A DNA stretch of 49,057 nt from Oscillospiraceae bacterium (GTDB lineage: Bacteria; Bacillota; Clostridia; Oscillospirales; Acutalibacteraceae): NCBI GenBank assembly GCA_031256825.1, contig JAIRPV010000038.1, positions 72,136 through 121,192 of the forward strand, read 5' to 3'. This document shows, piece by piece, positions 1 to 8,372 of the stretch. The notes under the pieces are model-generated. The model worked only from the letters and a program-made list of their open reading frames with translations, was not told the origin of the DNA and made no database searches. The first letter of the stretch is position 1, and every line of letters begins with the position of its first letter. Position numbers and translations under genes: made by a program.

Positions 1-518
1 TGAGCCTGAACCCCCTGACGCTGCCCGCGCTGATTTTGTGCGCCGCCGCCGCGCTGTTTTATGCCAAAACCCGCATGGGGCTGCACGTGCGCGCCGTTGG
101 CGAAAACCCGGGCGCCGCCGACGCGGCGGGCATTCACGTGCCGCTGGTGAAATACGTCAGCATTATCCTGGGCGGCGGCATTTGCGGCATGGGCGGGGCG
201 TTTATGTCGCTCATCACAGCCAACGGCAGCTGGCAGCCCTCGGGGATTGTGAACGGCTTTGGCTGGATTGCGGTGGCGCTGGTAATTTTTGTGCGCTGGA
301 ACCCGCTGCTGGCCGTCCTCGGCTCCTTCCTGTTCGGGGCGTTCCGCTCCATGAACTACTATATCCCCAACCGGATGGCCGCCATTCCGCAGGCGTTTTA
401 CCAGATGCTTCCGTTCGTGCTCACCATTGTTGTGCTGCTGGCAACCTCCGGACGCAAAAACGCCCGCCGGGCAGAGCCGGCGGCGTTGGGAGGAAGCTAT
501 TTCAGGGAGGAACGCTGA
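1..518 (+). CDS. ABC transporter permease, nucleoside/BmpA-type (3' part only)
   Basis: The reading frame is open from the first bases of the window (codons in phase with position 3), so the gene starts upstream and only about 171 C-terminal residues are seen. The protein has a loop with GLHVRAVGENPGAADAAGI, the typical cytoplasmic EAA-like loop of branched-chain/nucleoside ABC permeases (YufQ/NupQ type), followed by hydrophobic segments and AFYQMLPFVLTIVVLL, a common C-terminus of this family. By family knowledge it would be one of two membrane subunits working with a BmpA-like lipoprotein and an ATPase outside the window. The stop lies only 7 bases from the convergent glycine-rich gene, with no obvious terminator hairpin between them. 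Confidence 0.8.
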   Translation, partial: SLNPLTLPALILCAAAALFYAKTRMGLHVRAVGENPGAADAAGIHVPLVKYVSIILGGGICGMGGAFMSLITANGSWQPSGIVNGFGWIAVALVIFVRWNPLLAVLGSFLFGAFRSMNYYIPNRMAAIPQAFYQMLPFVLTIVVLLATSGRKNARRAEPAALGGSYFREER

Positions 519-525
519 AGGGGGA

Positions 526-1863
526 TCAAAACGGCCAAAAGCCATAGCCAATATCTGTAACGGTGGCCGGGTTGCGGGGGCCCAGGTATTTGATGTAGGC
601 AAAGCCGTTGTATCCGTGGTTCCATTGATCGCCGTTTGGATAACCAAAGCTGGTATTACTGCCCTTCAAGTAAATTGTTCCGCTGTTGGTGTTTCCAACG
701 GGGGAACCAGTGCTCGAGTTGGCGCCGTGATATGTGGCATCCGCCACTGTGCTGGAGGTTCCAGCAAAGAATCTGAAATAATCGCTGCTTAGCATGGCTG
801 CGTTCAGCGGGCTGACCGTGCTTTTTATATAGGACGAACCGCCGCCGCCACCGCCTTTATAGCCGGTCGAAGAGGCAAGACGCCCACCACCGCCGCCGCC
901 ATAATACCCACCGCCGCCGCCGCCGCTGCCATACCCGCTGCCGCTGGCTCCGTTGCCGCCGCTTAAAAAGCCCCCGGCCGTTGCATTGCCATTGCTGTTG
1001 GTACCGCCAGAAGTGGATCCGCCGCCACCGCCGCCGCCATTAGAATTCGCTGTGGGCACGGCTGTACTCTTTGCTGTTGCTGTGGAACCCCCCTGGTAGC
1101 CGCCGCTGACCAAGCCGTTTGTGACGGTCGTCGTGCCGGCGGTTGTTGTGACGTATCCATTCAACACCGGATTGTTTGTATCGCCCGATCCGCCCGCTCG
1201 CCCGCCGCCGCCGTTTGCATCATGCAAACCGCTTGTGTAATTGTTATGATCGTGCGCGCCGCCGCCACCGCCGCCGCCCGCAACCGCAATAATGTCTGCG
1301 GTGCTGGCAGCGGTGGGAGATGCTGTTGTGGAAAGCATGGTATATCCGCCGCCGCCGCCGCTGTACCAGTCCTGCTTGCCGCCGCCATAGACCGATGCGG
1401 TCTGCCCTCCGGCCACCCAACTGGCCCCGGCCGCGCCCACCTTGACATAAACCGTGGTTCCGGCGGTCAGGTAAATATACCCCATCACAAGGCCGCCAAG
1501 CCCGCCCCTGGAGCAAAAGCCATCGTTGCCGCCCCTGCCCTGCGACCGGCTGTGCCCGCCGTCGCCGCCCCGGATCACAAAGGCGTAGTAGCCTGTGCGG
1601 GCGACAACCAGGGTGCGATCGTCTGTTCTGGTTCGGTTCGTGCAATTATACAAATGGTTCGCCGCATAGACCATGTCGAACCCCAGCGCCCCTTTGACGT
1701 TTGGGTCGCTGACGGCTGCGGCATTGTTCAGGCCAAAACCGGGTTTGCCGTTGGTATCCAGCCCAAAGCCAAAGTTATCCTTATATTTTGCCAGCGCGGC
1801 GGGCAGCCCTGCCAAGAGCGAAATCACAACCACCAGCGCCAGCAGCCTTAATGTGCGCTTCAT
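526..1863 (-). CDS. Secreted glycine-rich protein (ALK-type Gly-rich domain)
   Basis: A 445-residue protein starting at the ATG at 1863, where AGAGAGG sits upstream; an upstream in-frame extension would overlap the preceding gene and hide the signal peptide. Residues 1-25 form a signal peptide (MKRTLRLLALVVVISLLAG...AALA) followed by KYKDNF, similar in style to SipW/TasA-type exported proteins. From about residue 85 the protein is dominated by runs of glycine (GGGGGGG blocks) interspersed with Ser, Thr and aromatic residues, including YYAFVIRGGDGG and GTTVYVKVGAAG, which match the bacterial glycine-rich domain related to the ALK receptor Gly-rich region. There is no LPXTG sorting signal. It follows the TasA-like gene by 28 bases, so the two are probably one operon encoding extracellular matrix or surface material. 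The function is inferred; no enzymatic motif is seen. Confidence 0.75.
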   Translation of the reverse strand: MKRTLRLLALVVVISLLAGLPAALAKYKDNFGFGLDTNGKPGFGLNNAAAVSDPNVKGALGFDMVYAANHLYNCTNRTRTDDRTLVVARTGYYAFVIRGGDGGHSRSQGRGGNDGFCSRGGLGGLVMGYIYLTAGTTVYVKVGAAGASWVAGGQTASVYGGGKQDWYSGGGGGYTMLSTTASPTAASTADIIAVAGGGGGGGAHDHNNYTSGLHDANGGGGRAGGSGDTNNPVLNGYVTTTAGTTTVTNGLVSGGYQGGSTATAKSTAVPTANSNGGGGGGGSTSGGTNSNGNATAGGFLSGGNGASGSGYGSGGGGGGYYGGGGGGRLASSTGYKGGGGGGSSYIKSTVSPLNAAMLSSDYFRFFAGTSSTVADATYHGANSSTGSPVGNTNSGTIYLKGSNTSFGYPNGDQWNHGYNGFAYIKYLGPRNPATVTDIGYGFWPF

Positions 1864-1891
1864 GCCAAACCCTCTCTTTCTTATGCGTTGC

Positions 1892-2593
1892 TCAGTCAAT
1901 CTGGGTTGCGATAATGTCGTAGTTGATACGGAACGCCCGATCAAGCGTTCCATCGCTAGCCGTGTCGCTGTAGTTATTCACGGTGTCGGTCGTTCCGGTT
2001 TTATACAGAATTCCGTCCAGGTTCCACCCCAGCAGGACAGAGTCGCCCGCCTGCCCCACAGGCGCCAGCTCCACGCCTTCGGAGCCAGACGCGGTAGAGT
2101 AATAACGCGCGTCGGTTGAGGCATACGGCGCGTTGATGGCGCTATAAGACTTCACCTGAAAACGCGGGGCGGTTGCCGTGGCCGCGTTATAGGCATTGTA
2201 ATAGTTCGTGCCGCTGGGCGGGCACTCCCTGCGATGGCTGGAGTTTAGCCAGTTGAAGCTGGAAGCGACCGTCGCGTCATCTTGCAGTACGTTATAAAAG
2301 CGCAGATGCACGCGCACGCGCACTTCGCTCCGGTTTTGCACCGCGATATACATGCCCCAGCCGTTGTTGGCCACCGGCATGTAATAAACACACTCGTTGC
2401 CGAAATACTCGTTATTTGTCGCTTCCAGATCGAACTTCGCAATATGCGCAACAGCCGACCCCGATCCGCTTGCATAGTACTTCGACATTGCAAACGGCGT
2501 GGTCAGCAAACTTATGACGAGAAGGATCAGGGCCGCTAACGTGACAGAATTAGACAGACCCCCCCCCCGTTGACAAATTTTACCATTTTTCAT
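1892..2593 (-). CDS. TasA/camelysin-like secreted protein with SipW-type signal
   Basis: A 233-residue protein. I chose the ATG at 2593 because AAGGGG lies 11 bases upstream; a TTG 24 bases further up is possible. After a short basic N-terminus there is a hydrophobic segment (VTLAALILLVISLLTTPFAM) followed by SKYYASGSGSAVAHIAKFD. This 'KY-SGSGS-A-IAKF' pattern is typical of CalY/TasA-like proteins exported by ER-type signal peptidase SipW in Firmicutes. The rest looks like a beta-sandwich with no catalytic motif. A run of ten G bases on the coding strand (2559-2568) encodes RGGG between the start and the signal peptide and may be prone to slippage. No sipW gene is in the window. It is the first gene of a pair with the glycine-rich protein and has a near-consensus SigA promoter upstream. 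Confidence 0.72.
   Translation of the reverse strand: MKNGKICQRGGGLSNSVTLAALILLVISLLTTPFAMSKYYASGSGSAVAHIAKFDLEATNNEYFGNECVYYMPVANNGWGMYIAVQNRSEVRVRVHLRFYNVLQDDATVASSFNWLNSSHRRECPPSGTNYYNAYNAATATAPRFQVKSYSAINAPYASTDARYYSTASGSEGVELAPVGQAGDSVLLGWNLDGILYKTGTTDTVNNYSDTASDGTLDRAFRINYDIIATQID
2559..2568 (-). repeat. Homopolymer of ten G in the TasA-like coding sequence
   Basis: Ten consecutive C on the + strand, read as G on the coding strand, 25 bases after the ATG at 2593. It encodes Arg-Gly-Gly-Gly upstream of the signal peptide. A change of one base would shift the frame and abolish export, so it is a candidate phase-variation tract. Confidence 0.9.
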
Positions 2594-2651
2594 CTGGCTC
2601 AGATCCCCTTTTTGCAAGTTATTTTCGTTTTATGAATTATTTCCAGTTTTA

Positions 2652-2680
2652 ATTGTAACACTTGTCAACGAAAATGTCAA
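2652..2680 (-). promoter_or_regulatory. SigA promoter of the TasA-like/glycine-rich operon
   Basis: Read on the minus strand: -35 TTGACA (2680-2675), 17-base spacer, -10 TACAAT (2657-2652). The -10 is 58 bases from the chosen start codon. Confidence 0.75.
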
Positions 2681-2736
2681 TATGCTTTTTTCAACAAGAT
2701 TTTCGCTCTTCGCTCCTACTGATTTGTACAAAAGCG

Positions 2737-2763
2737 ACAATCCCCGTCAGGGACGGGGATTGT
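2737..2763 (-). terminator. Terminator hairpin after the amidase gene
   Basis: A perfect 12-bp stem (ACAATCCCCGTC / GACGGGGATTGT) with a 3-base loop, 15 bases past the amidase stop. The better T-run follows it in the + direction (TTTTTT from 2763); in the minus direction only CGCTTTTGT follows. It may act in both directions. Confidence 0.7.
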
Positions 2764-2777
2764 TTTTTGGCGCTATG

Positions 2778-5753
2778 TTACTGCGCGGCAGACAGATACG
2801 CCGCGATTCCGTCGGCGGTTGCCTGGGCCAGAATGTCCTGATACTGATCTTTTTGCAGCGCGCGGCATTCGGTCAGGTTTGTGCCGAAGCCATACTCGAT
2901 GAGAATCGCCGGGCACTCCTCGATGCGGGTCACCAGGAAGGGATAGAAATAGGTGCCGTGATCGGCCTTGTTCTGCATGGCGGCATACTCGCCGGGGTAG
3001 TTGGCCGCGGTATAAATTTGGGTTTTATAGGCGCTGACCAGTTTTTCGTGCACCGCCTTGGCGAGGGGCTGGCCATAGGGTTTATAATAGAACGCCGTTG
3101 TGCCGCTGGAAGTGGCCGAACTGGCTGAATCCACGTGCAGGCTGAGGAACAGATCGGGATTGGCCGCCCGTGCGCGCGCCGCGCGGGTTTCAAGCGTGGC
3201 GGAGCTGTCGTCCGTGCGGGTCATGACCACGCCGGCCCCTTTGGCTTCGAGCTTTGCTTTGAGCTTCAGCGCGATGGCCAAGGTGATATTTTTTTCGTTG
3301 ACCATCGTGTCGTGCGACGCCACGGGCTTCATGCCCGGATCGCTGCCGCCGTGGCCCGCGTCGAGGTAGATCACCGTGCCATTGAGCGTTGGCGAAGGCT
3401 TCGGCCGCATACGGAGAACCAGTTGGCCGCCCTCGTAGGAGGCCTTGTAACCATAAAACTTGCCGGGGTTGCGCAGGCTCAGCTTCAGCGTCACTGTATT
3501 CTTCGCCGTGTCTTTGCTCCACTCGGCGTTGTGGAACAGCGCGGATGTGGCGGCGTTCACCAGCCCGCTGTAGCCGCTGGTGTGGTAGAACGTGAGTTCC
3601 ACCGCCGTAGCGGTAAAGTTGGAAACGCCGTAAGTGTAGCCGCTAAAGCCCAGGCTGGAACTATAGCTCTGCCCGAGCAGGGTGACATTGAACGGAACCT
3701 TCCAGTTAACGCCAAAGCACAGCACATAGGCGCCGCCGTCGTTTTCTCCCGAAGCCGCAAGAACATTCAGGGGCAGCCGATACCCCGCGTTGAGCACATC
3801 CAAATCCTTCGCGTTCGCCCGCTTGCCGGAAGCCAGCGCGTAATAGGTATCGCCCCCGTTGGTTGTGGAGCCGGTAATATAGTCATAGGTGCCCGCCAGC
3901 AGCGGGGAAGACGTTGGCACGGAGCGCGTGTCGGTTCCGCCGCTCCAATGGCAGTTCGCGTAGTCCGCCTTCACGCGGATCATCTTCGCGGTACCCAGGC
4001 CATGGTTTGTTTCGGGGGTTAACAGCGCCCCTGCGGGCGGATTTTCTACGGGCGGCGTCTCCACGGGGGGATCCGTGACGGGGAGTTTGGGCGGATCTTC
4101 GCCCTCGTCGCCGCTCCACTGCGAAGGCGGCTCCCAGCTGGGAGCGCTCGGGGGCTGCCATGTTGGATCCGGCGGCGTTTCCGGTGGAACTTCCGGTTCC
4201 GGCAGCTGCGGTTCCGGAAGAATATCCGGCAGCAGCGAAACGCGCCCGCCGCTCTTCGTATCCGTTACGCCCTGGTAGCTGGCGCTGAAGGACAGCGCGC
4301 CAAGGCTTTGCTTCACATTGGAATTCGGCAGCTGAAACACGCCCACATAGGTGATGAAGCTGTCGCTTTCTTCGTGGGGCGGCTCCGCGCCGTCTTCTTC
4401 AATGGCGGCGCCCGGCTTTAAGCTGATCACCTGGCCGTTGAGGCTGGCGCGCACCACCGCGCCGCGGCGCGCCACGGCGCTGACGGCCAAATCGATGCCG
4501 CCCGTTGTTTCGAGCGCGGAACGGGGGCTTACGCGCTCGAGCACCATCACGTCGTAGACCACATGCACCGCAAAGGTGTTATCCTGATGGGTGAAGGTGA
4601 AATCGTTTTTGCCCGGCTGCAAGGGGAAATCCACCGTAAAATCGCCGCTTTCGTTGCGCGGCAGTTCTTTGCCGTTGATCAGCAGCGGGAATAGGGGGTT
4701 GCTGGAGCCGGTAAAGTTGATTTCGGGCTTGTCCGCATGGATGGTCTGCTCGGCCTTGAGCGTCTTCAGGGGCTTCACCAGCGAGAATTGCCGCGACACC
4801 GCAGAAAGATCCAAATCGTTCGAAAAGAACTGCGAAAGCAGCTTCGCCGCCTGTTCGCTCTTTGGCACATAATCCGCCGTTTGCAGCACCAGGGGGTAAT
4901 CTTTGCAAAGCTGCAGCGACTCGAGGAATCCCACAACCTCCTCCAGCGTGCCGTTCGGTATGGCTTCTTTTACGTTCACCACCGCGCTGAGCCGGGGACC
5001 CGCTTTTTCGTCCGCGCCCAGCGCCTTCTTCAGGCCATCCAGCAGCTTCGCCGAAGCGTCGTCCACCTGCACAAGAAATTCCGGCTTGAGCAGCGTGCCC
5101 GCCACGCCCTTCAGGCTTTCTAAGTACGCCTGGGTTTCTTTCAGGCTGCCGGGCACCTCAAATTTCAGCGGGATGTCCTGCAATTCCGCGTCTTTCAGCA
5201 GCTGGTTCAAGCTGCCCATGAATTGGATCAGCCCCTGGCCGTCCGCGTCGGCCGCAGGCGAATCCTGCACCAGCAGCGCGTCGAACGAGCTTTCTTGAAT
5301 CAGCCGCGTCAGTTCCGTGCCCAGCTTCACAAAGGCGTCATCCGCCACGGCGGGAACGGTCAGCGTGCGGAACACGCCCTGATCCCCCAGATAATCCAGC
5401 GCTTCTTTCACCTGCCCCAGCGCGGATGCGGAAGCGCCGCCCAGCGCGTTGGGCAAAATCACGGAGCGGAAGCCCTTGTTCACCAAATCTTCGAGGGCGG
5501 TTTTTTCTAAACTGGGCGCGGCGGCTGTGTTTTGATCCAGCAGCTGGGGCGCCGGCTGCCAGCTTGCCGCAGCAACGGCCGGCAGAGTGCCCTGCTCTGT
5601 GAAATACGACGCCGCGACAGTCTCCTGCGGGGCGTCCGGGGCAGCGCCCCGGGCATGCCGATATACGGTCCAGCCCGAAAACGCCAGCGCCAGGCAGATG
5701 ACGGCCAAACTCAGCGCAAACAGTCGGTTCCAGCGATTTTTTTCTTTTTTCAT
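2778..5753 (-). CDS. Large membrane-anchored N-acetylmuramoyl-L-alanine amidase (Amidase_3)
   Basis: About 991 residues from the second of two adjacent ATGs (5753), chosen because AGGTG is 5 bases upstream of it and only 2 from the first. An N-terminal anchor (RLFALSLAVICLALAFSGW) is followed by a region of about 270 residues with alternating helix/strand character (GFRSVILPNALGG, VVNVKEAIPN) that looks like a degenerate TIM barrel. Next comes an Ig-like stretch (PLLINGKELPRNESGDFTVD), a Pro-rich linker, a middle domain and, from about residue 793, a zinc-dependent Amidase_3 domain: DAGHGG, a Glu in NEKNITL, SLHVDS and ILIEYGF supply the expected His/Glu/His/Glu residues. By family it cleaves the amide bond between MurNAc and the stem peptide. 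The N-terminal half is unusual for amidases. A GHL10 glycosidase gene lies directly upstream, so both probably act in wall remodelling. Confidence 0.85.
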   Translation of the reverse strand: MKKEKNRWNRLFALSLAVICLALAFSGWTVYRHARGAAPDAPQETVAASYFTEQGTLPAVAAASWQPAPQLLDQNTAAAPSLEKTALEDLVNKGFRSVILPNALGGASASALGQVKEALDYLGDQGVFRTLTVPAVADDAFVKLGTELTRLIQESSFDALLVQDSPAADADGQGLIQFMGSLNQLLKDAELQDIPLKFEVPGSLKETQAYLESLKGVAGTLLKPEFLVQVDDASAKLLDGLKKALGADEKAGPRLSAVVNVKEAIPNGTLEEVVGFLESLQLCKDYPLVLQTADYVPKSEQAAKLLSQFFSNDLDLSAVSRQFSLVKPLKTLKAEQTIHADKPEINFTGSSNPLFPLLINGKELPRNESGDFTVDFPLQPGKNDFTFTHQDNTFAVHVVYDVMVLERVSPRSALETTGGIDLAVSAVARRGAVVRASLNGQVISLKPGAAIEEDGAEPPHEESDSFITYVGVFQLPNSNVKQSLGALSFSASYQGVTDTKSGGRVSLLPDILPEPQLPEPEVPPETPPDPTWQPPSAPSWEPPSQWSGDEGEDPPKLPVTDPPVETPPVENPPAGALLTPETNHGLGTAKMIRVKADYANCHWSGGTDTRSVPTSSPLLAGTYDYITGSTTNGGDTYYALASGKRANAKDLDVLNAGYRLPLNVLAASGENDGGAYVLCFGVNWKVPFNVTLLGQSYSSSLGFSGYTYGVSNFTATAVELTFYHTSGYSGLVNAATSALFHNAEWSKDTAKNTVTLKLSLRNPGKFYGYKASYEGGQLVLRMRPKPSPTLNGTVIYLDAGHGGSDPGMKPVASHDTMVNEKNITLAIALKLKAKLEAKGAGVVMTRTDDSSATLETRAARARAANPDLFLSLHVDSASSATSSGTTAFYYKPYGQPLAKAVHEKLVSAYKTQIYTAANYPGEYAAMQNKADHGTYFYPFLVTRIEECPAILIEYGFGTNLTECRALQKDQYQDILAQATADGIAAYLSAAQ

Positions 5754-5796
5754 CATTTCACCTGCTTTTTATTTCCCCTTCGACCATCCTCTTCCT

Positions 5797-5825
5797 ATCA
5801 TACCATAAAAAAGCAGCGGTTGCAA
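5797..5825 (-). promoter_or_regulatory. Promoter of the amidase gene, overlapping the preceding terminator
   Basis: Minus strand: -35 TTGCAA (5825-5820), 17-base spacer, -10 TATGAT (5802-5797). The spacer contains the 3' arm and T-run of the terminator of the upstream GHL10 gene. Confidence 0.6.
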
Positions 5826-5846
5826 GTGCTCCCGCCGCTTTTTTTG
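5805..5846 (-). terminator. Terminator of the GHL10 glycosidase gene
   Basis: Stem AAGCGGCGG / CCGCTGCTT on the minus strand (one mismatch) with T-runs on both sides, about 35 bases after the stop at 5879. The flanking A and T runs would allow bidirectional termination. Confidence 0.7.
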
Positions 5847-5878
5847 CCAAAATTATTTCGAACTTTTTCAGATTCCCG

Positions 5879-7417
5879 TTATTTTAACAGCTTTTGTAGA
5901 TTTTCGCGCTCTGAACTGGCAAAATTTGAAAGCAGACCGGTTGCGGAATAAATCGCAAAACCGCCGTAGCCGCTTTGCCCGCGGGCGCACTGCACCTGCC
6001 GCGCCAGGAGGTTATGCTGCTCCACCCACTCGGTTTTCCCCGCGCCGGCGTTGGCGTCTTCCTTGCCAATCTTATAGGCCGCCAGGCCGAACAGCAGCGC
6101 GCAGCCGCCGTGCCGCTCCGCCCCGGCCCACTGCCGCGCCACCTGGTCAAAGGCCATGCTCTTGTGCTCAAAGCCAAAATAGACCTGCGGGATCATCCAG
6201 TCGCAATAGCCCTGTTCTTTCATCCAGCGGCGGCAATCGGCATAAAGCGCGCCATAGTTCCCGTCGAGGCTGGCCGCCGGGCTGATGCTGACCACCGCGC
6301 CGGGCCGTTCGGCCTTCACGGCCTCGTAAAGCCCGCGCACGAAGCGGCTGATCAGCCCGCGCCGCCAGTCGGCCAGCGAAAGCGAGCCGCCGCCGCCCTG
6401 ATAGGCCGCATAGTCCGCCGCGTCGAACGCTTTTTCTGTTGTGGGGTAAAAATAGTCGTCGATATGGACGCCCGCCACGTCGTAGCGGCGCAAAATTTCC
6501 CGCACGCCGTCGTAGATGAGCTGATGGGCCTGCAACTCGGCGGGGTTCCAGAAATACTGGCCGTTGGCGCGCTTGACCCAGTTGTCGTTGGCGTTGAGAT
6601 GTTTGAGCGTTGGGCTTTGCGCGCAAAGTTTTGTGATATCCGCCGTGCGCGCCGCCCGGAAGGGGTTGATCCAGGCGTGCAGGGCAAGGCCCCGCTCTTT
6701 TGCCAGCGAACACAAAACCTCCAGCGGATCGTAGCCCGGGTTCTGCCCCTGCTTGCCCGTCAGAATTTCTGACCAGGGGAACACGTCGCTGGGATAGATG
6801 GAATCGGCGAAGGGCCGCACATGCACAAAAACGGCGTTCAGTTCCAGCGCCCTGAGCTGATCGAACAGAGCGGCGTATTTTTGGCGAAAGGCCGCCTGCG
6901 ACATGCCGCTGCCCAGCGTCAGTTCCAGGTAGCTGATCCATGCCGCGCGCACCTCGCCCGAAGGCGCGGAAGGGATGGGCGCAACGCTGGTAGTGGTCGC
7001 CGCCGTTGTTTTTGCGGTCGGCTGGGCTGTGGGCTTCCCTGTCGTTTTTGTTGTTGTTTGGGATGTCGGCTGGGCTGTGGGCTTCCCTGTCGTTTTTGCT
7101 GTTGTTTGGGATGTCAACTGGGCTGTGGGTTTGGTCGTGGTTGATTTTTTTGTTGCCGGCTCTGTTGGTTTTGCGGCGGCGGTTGGTTTTGTTGTCATCA
7201 CAATCTTCGTGCCCGACGTTGACTGGCTGGCGGCGGTTTCCGTCCCTGTGGAAGAAAGCCCGGCAGAGAGCGTTGTGGGCGCCGCCGCGAAGGCGCTGAT
7301 CTCCGTTGGCGGCACAGGCGCGTTTGCGGGCCGCGACACCATGATCAGCGCCACGGCAACCACGCCCAGCGCCAGAGCAAAGCCCAGAACGGTGATCCTG
7401 TTACGCAACCGGCGCAT
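5879..7417 (-). CDS. GHL10 (DUF187, YngK-like) glycoside hydrolase with Thr-rich linker
   Basis: About 512 residues from the second ATG (7417), where AAAGGGG is 9 bases upstream; the first ATG at 7426 abuts that Shine-Dalgarno. An N-terminal membrane segment (VLGFALALGVVAVALIMVS) is followed by a Thr/Pro/Lys-rich extracellular linker and, from about residue 155, a GHL10 domain: EVRAAWISYLELTL, AVFVHVRPFADSIYPS, LHAWINPFRA, GVHIDDYFYP and WMIPQVYFGFEHKS. The Asp pair in HIDDYF is in the expected active-site strand. The family has TIM-barrel glycosidase-like folds and is linked to cell-wall glycans, but the substrate is not settled. It has its own terminator, so it is probably not co-transcribed with the amidase gene. 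Confidence 0.85.
   Translation of the reverse strand: MRRLRNRITVLGFALALGVVAVALIMVSRPANAPVPPTEISAFAAAPTTLSAGLSSTGTETAASQSTSGTKIVMTTKPTAAAKPTEPATKKSTTTKPTAQLTSQTTAKTTGKPTAQPTSQTTTKTTGKPTAQPTAKTTAATTTSVAPIPSAPSGEVRAAWISYLELTLGSGMSQAAFRQKYAALFDQLRALELNAVFVHVRPFADSIYPSDVFPWSEILTGKQGQNPGYDPLEVLCSLAKERGLALHAWINPFRAARTADITKLCAQSPTLKHLNANDNWVKRANGQYFWNPAELQAHQLIYDGVREILRRYDVAGVHIDDYFYPTTEKAFDAADYAAYQGGGGSLSLADWRRGLISRFVRGLYEAVKAERPGAVVSISPAASLDGNYGALYADCRRWMKEQGYCDWMIPQVYFGFEHKSMAFDQVARQWAGAERHGGCALLFGLAAYKIGKEDANAGAGKTEWVEQHNLLARQVQCARGQSGYGGFAIYSATGLLSNFASSERENLQKLLK
7021..7140. repeat. 48-bp tandem repeat in the linker of the GHL10 gene
   Basis: A 48-bp unit begins at 7021, 7069 and, more diverged, 7117. 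Each unit encodes 16 residues of the TSQTT-KTTGKPTAQP type. In-frame gain or loss of units would change linker length only. Confidence 0.85.
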
Positions 7418-7485
7418 GGGCTCCATCCCCTTTCCATATGCCTATCTCTCATGATATCTGTGTATCTACAATAAATAGCAAACGG

Positions 7486-8325
7486 TCAGCCAACCATGGC
7501 GACGCCGGTCATGTCCGCGCCGCAGTTTTGTATGCAGGCATAGGACAGGCGGTCGGCCGTGCAGCCCTCGAACGTCACCTTCTGGCGGGGCTTTATCTTG
7601 CAGTTTTTGACGAAGACGTTGGCAAACGCAACGTTGCGGAACGCCACTTGCTTCAGTTCGCATTCGATGAACCCAACATTGCTCAGTTCGCCCTCGAAGC
7701 GCAGGTTTCGCAGAGAGCAGCGAGAGAATTGCGCGCCGTTCAGGTTCGCGCCGCTCAGGCCGCTGTCGGCTATGGCGCAACCGCGCAGCTGAACCCCGGA
7801 AAGATCCGCCTGTTCCAGCACGCAGTTTTTCAGCGCAACGCCGCGCAGCACGCCCGCGGAAAGGTTCGCCCCCGTAAAATCGCAATCGGCGAACGCCGCG
7901 CCGACCATGGCGATACCAGAAAAATTCGCGCCGGCAAACCGGCTCCCATTGACCGCCGCGCCGTTGAACCGACAGTTCAGGTTCAACACGCCGGATAAGT
8001 CGGCGCCTTTCCATGCGGAGCCTGAAAAATCCCAGCTCATATTCGGCGCGTCCGCAGGGGGTTCCTCCCGCTTCGCCCCGCCGTCTTCCCGGTCTTCGGG
8101 CGGCCGCGCGCCATCCGCCGCGCTTTCTGAAAAACAATTCAGATCCGTGCCGCAAATCGCGGCAATCCTGTCCAGGGTAACAATATCCGGCAGCGACTCC
8201 CCGCGTTCCCACTTGCTCACCGCCTGCGGGCTCAAGCTCAGCCGCTCGGCCAGCTGGGTCTGCGAAAGCCCGCGCTCCTTGCGCAGGGCGGCGATCTTCC
8301 CGCCAATGATCATTGCGTTTAACAT
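7486..8325 (-). CDS. XRE-type HTH regulator fused to a pentapeptide-repeat domain
   Basis: A 279-residue protein starting at the ATG at 8325, preceded by AAGGAGGAGG at 7 bases. Residues 1-65 are a helix-turn-helix of the XRE/Cro family (IAALRKERGLSQTQLAERLSLSPQAVSKWERGESLPD). After an acidic/Pro spacer, residues from about 95 form a pentapeptide-repeat right-handed beta-helix (ADLSGV, ANFSGI, CDFTGA, ADLSGV, ANLNGA, with the central Leu/Phe conserved). XRE-pentapeptide fusions are known in Clostridia but their role is not established; the beta-helix could bind DNA-like or protein partners. It has its own promoter with a direct-repeat pair upstream that may be its operator. The next gene downstream is the GHL10 gene. 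Confidence 0.85.
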   Translation of the reverse strand: MLNAMIIGGKIAALRKERGLSQTQLAERLSLSPQAVSKWERGESLPDIVTLDRIAAICGTDLNCFSESAADGARPPEDREDGGAKREEPPADAPNMSWDFSGSAWKGADLSGVLNLNCRFNGAAVNGSRFAGANFSGIAMVGAAFADCDFTGANLSAGVLRGVALKNCVLEQADLSGVQLRGCAIADSGLSGANLNGAQFSRCSLRNLRFEGELSNVGFIECELKQVAFRNVAFANVFVKNCKIKPRQKVTFEGCTADRLSYACIQNCGADMTGVAMVG

Positions 8326-8372
8326 TGGTGTGCCTCCTCCTTGTTTGCTTGCCCCTTGGGGGCCGCACACCT

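Noticed and set aside
7021-7140. CRISPR-like array from the 48-bp repeats
   Set aside because: Repeats are adjacent without spacers and encode a Thr/Pro linker in frame.
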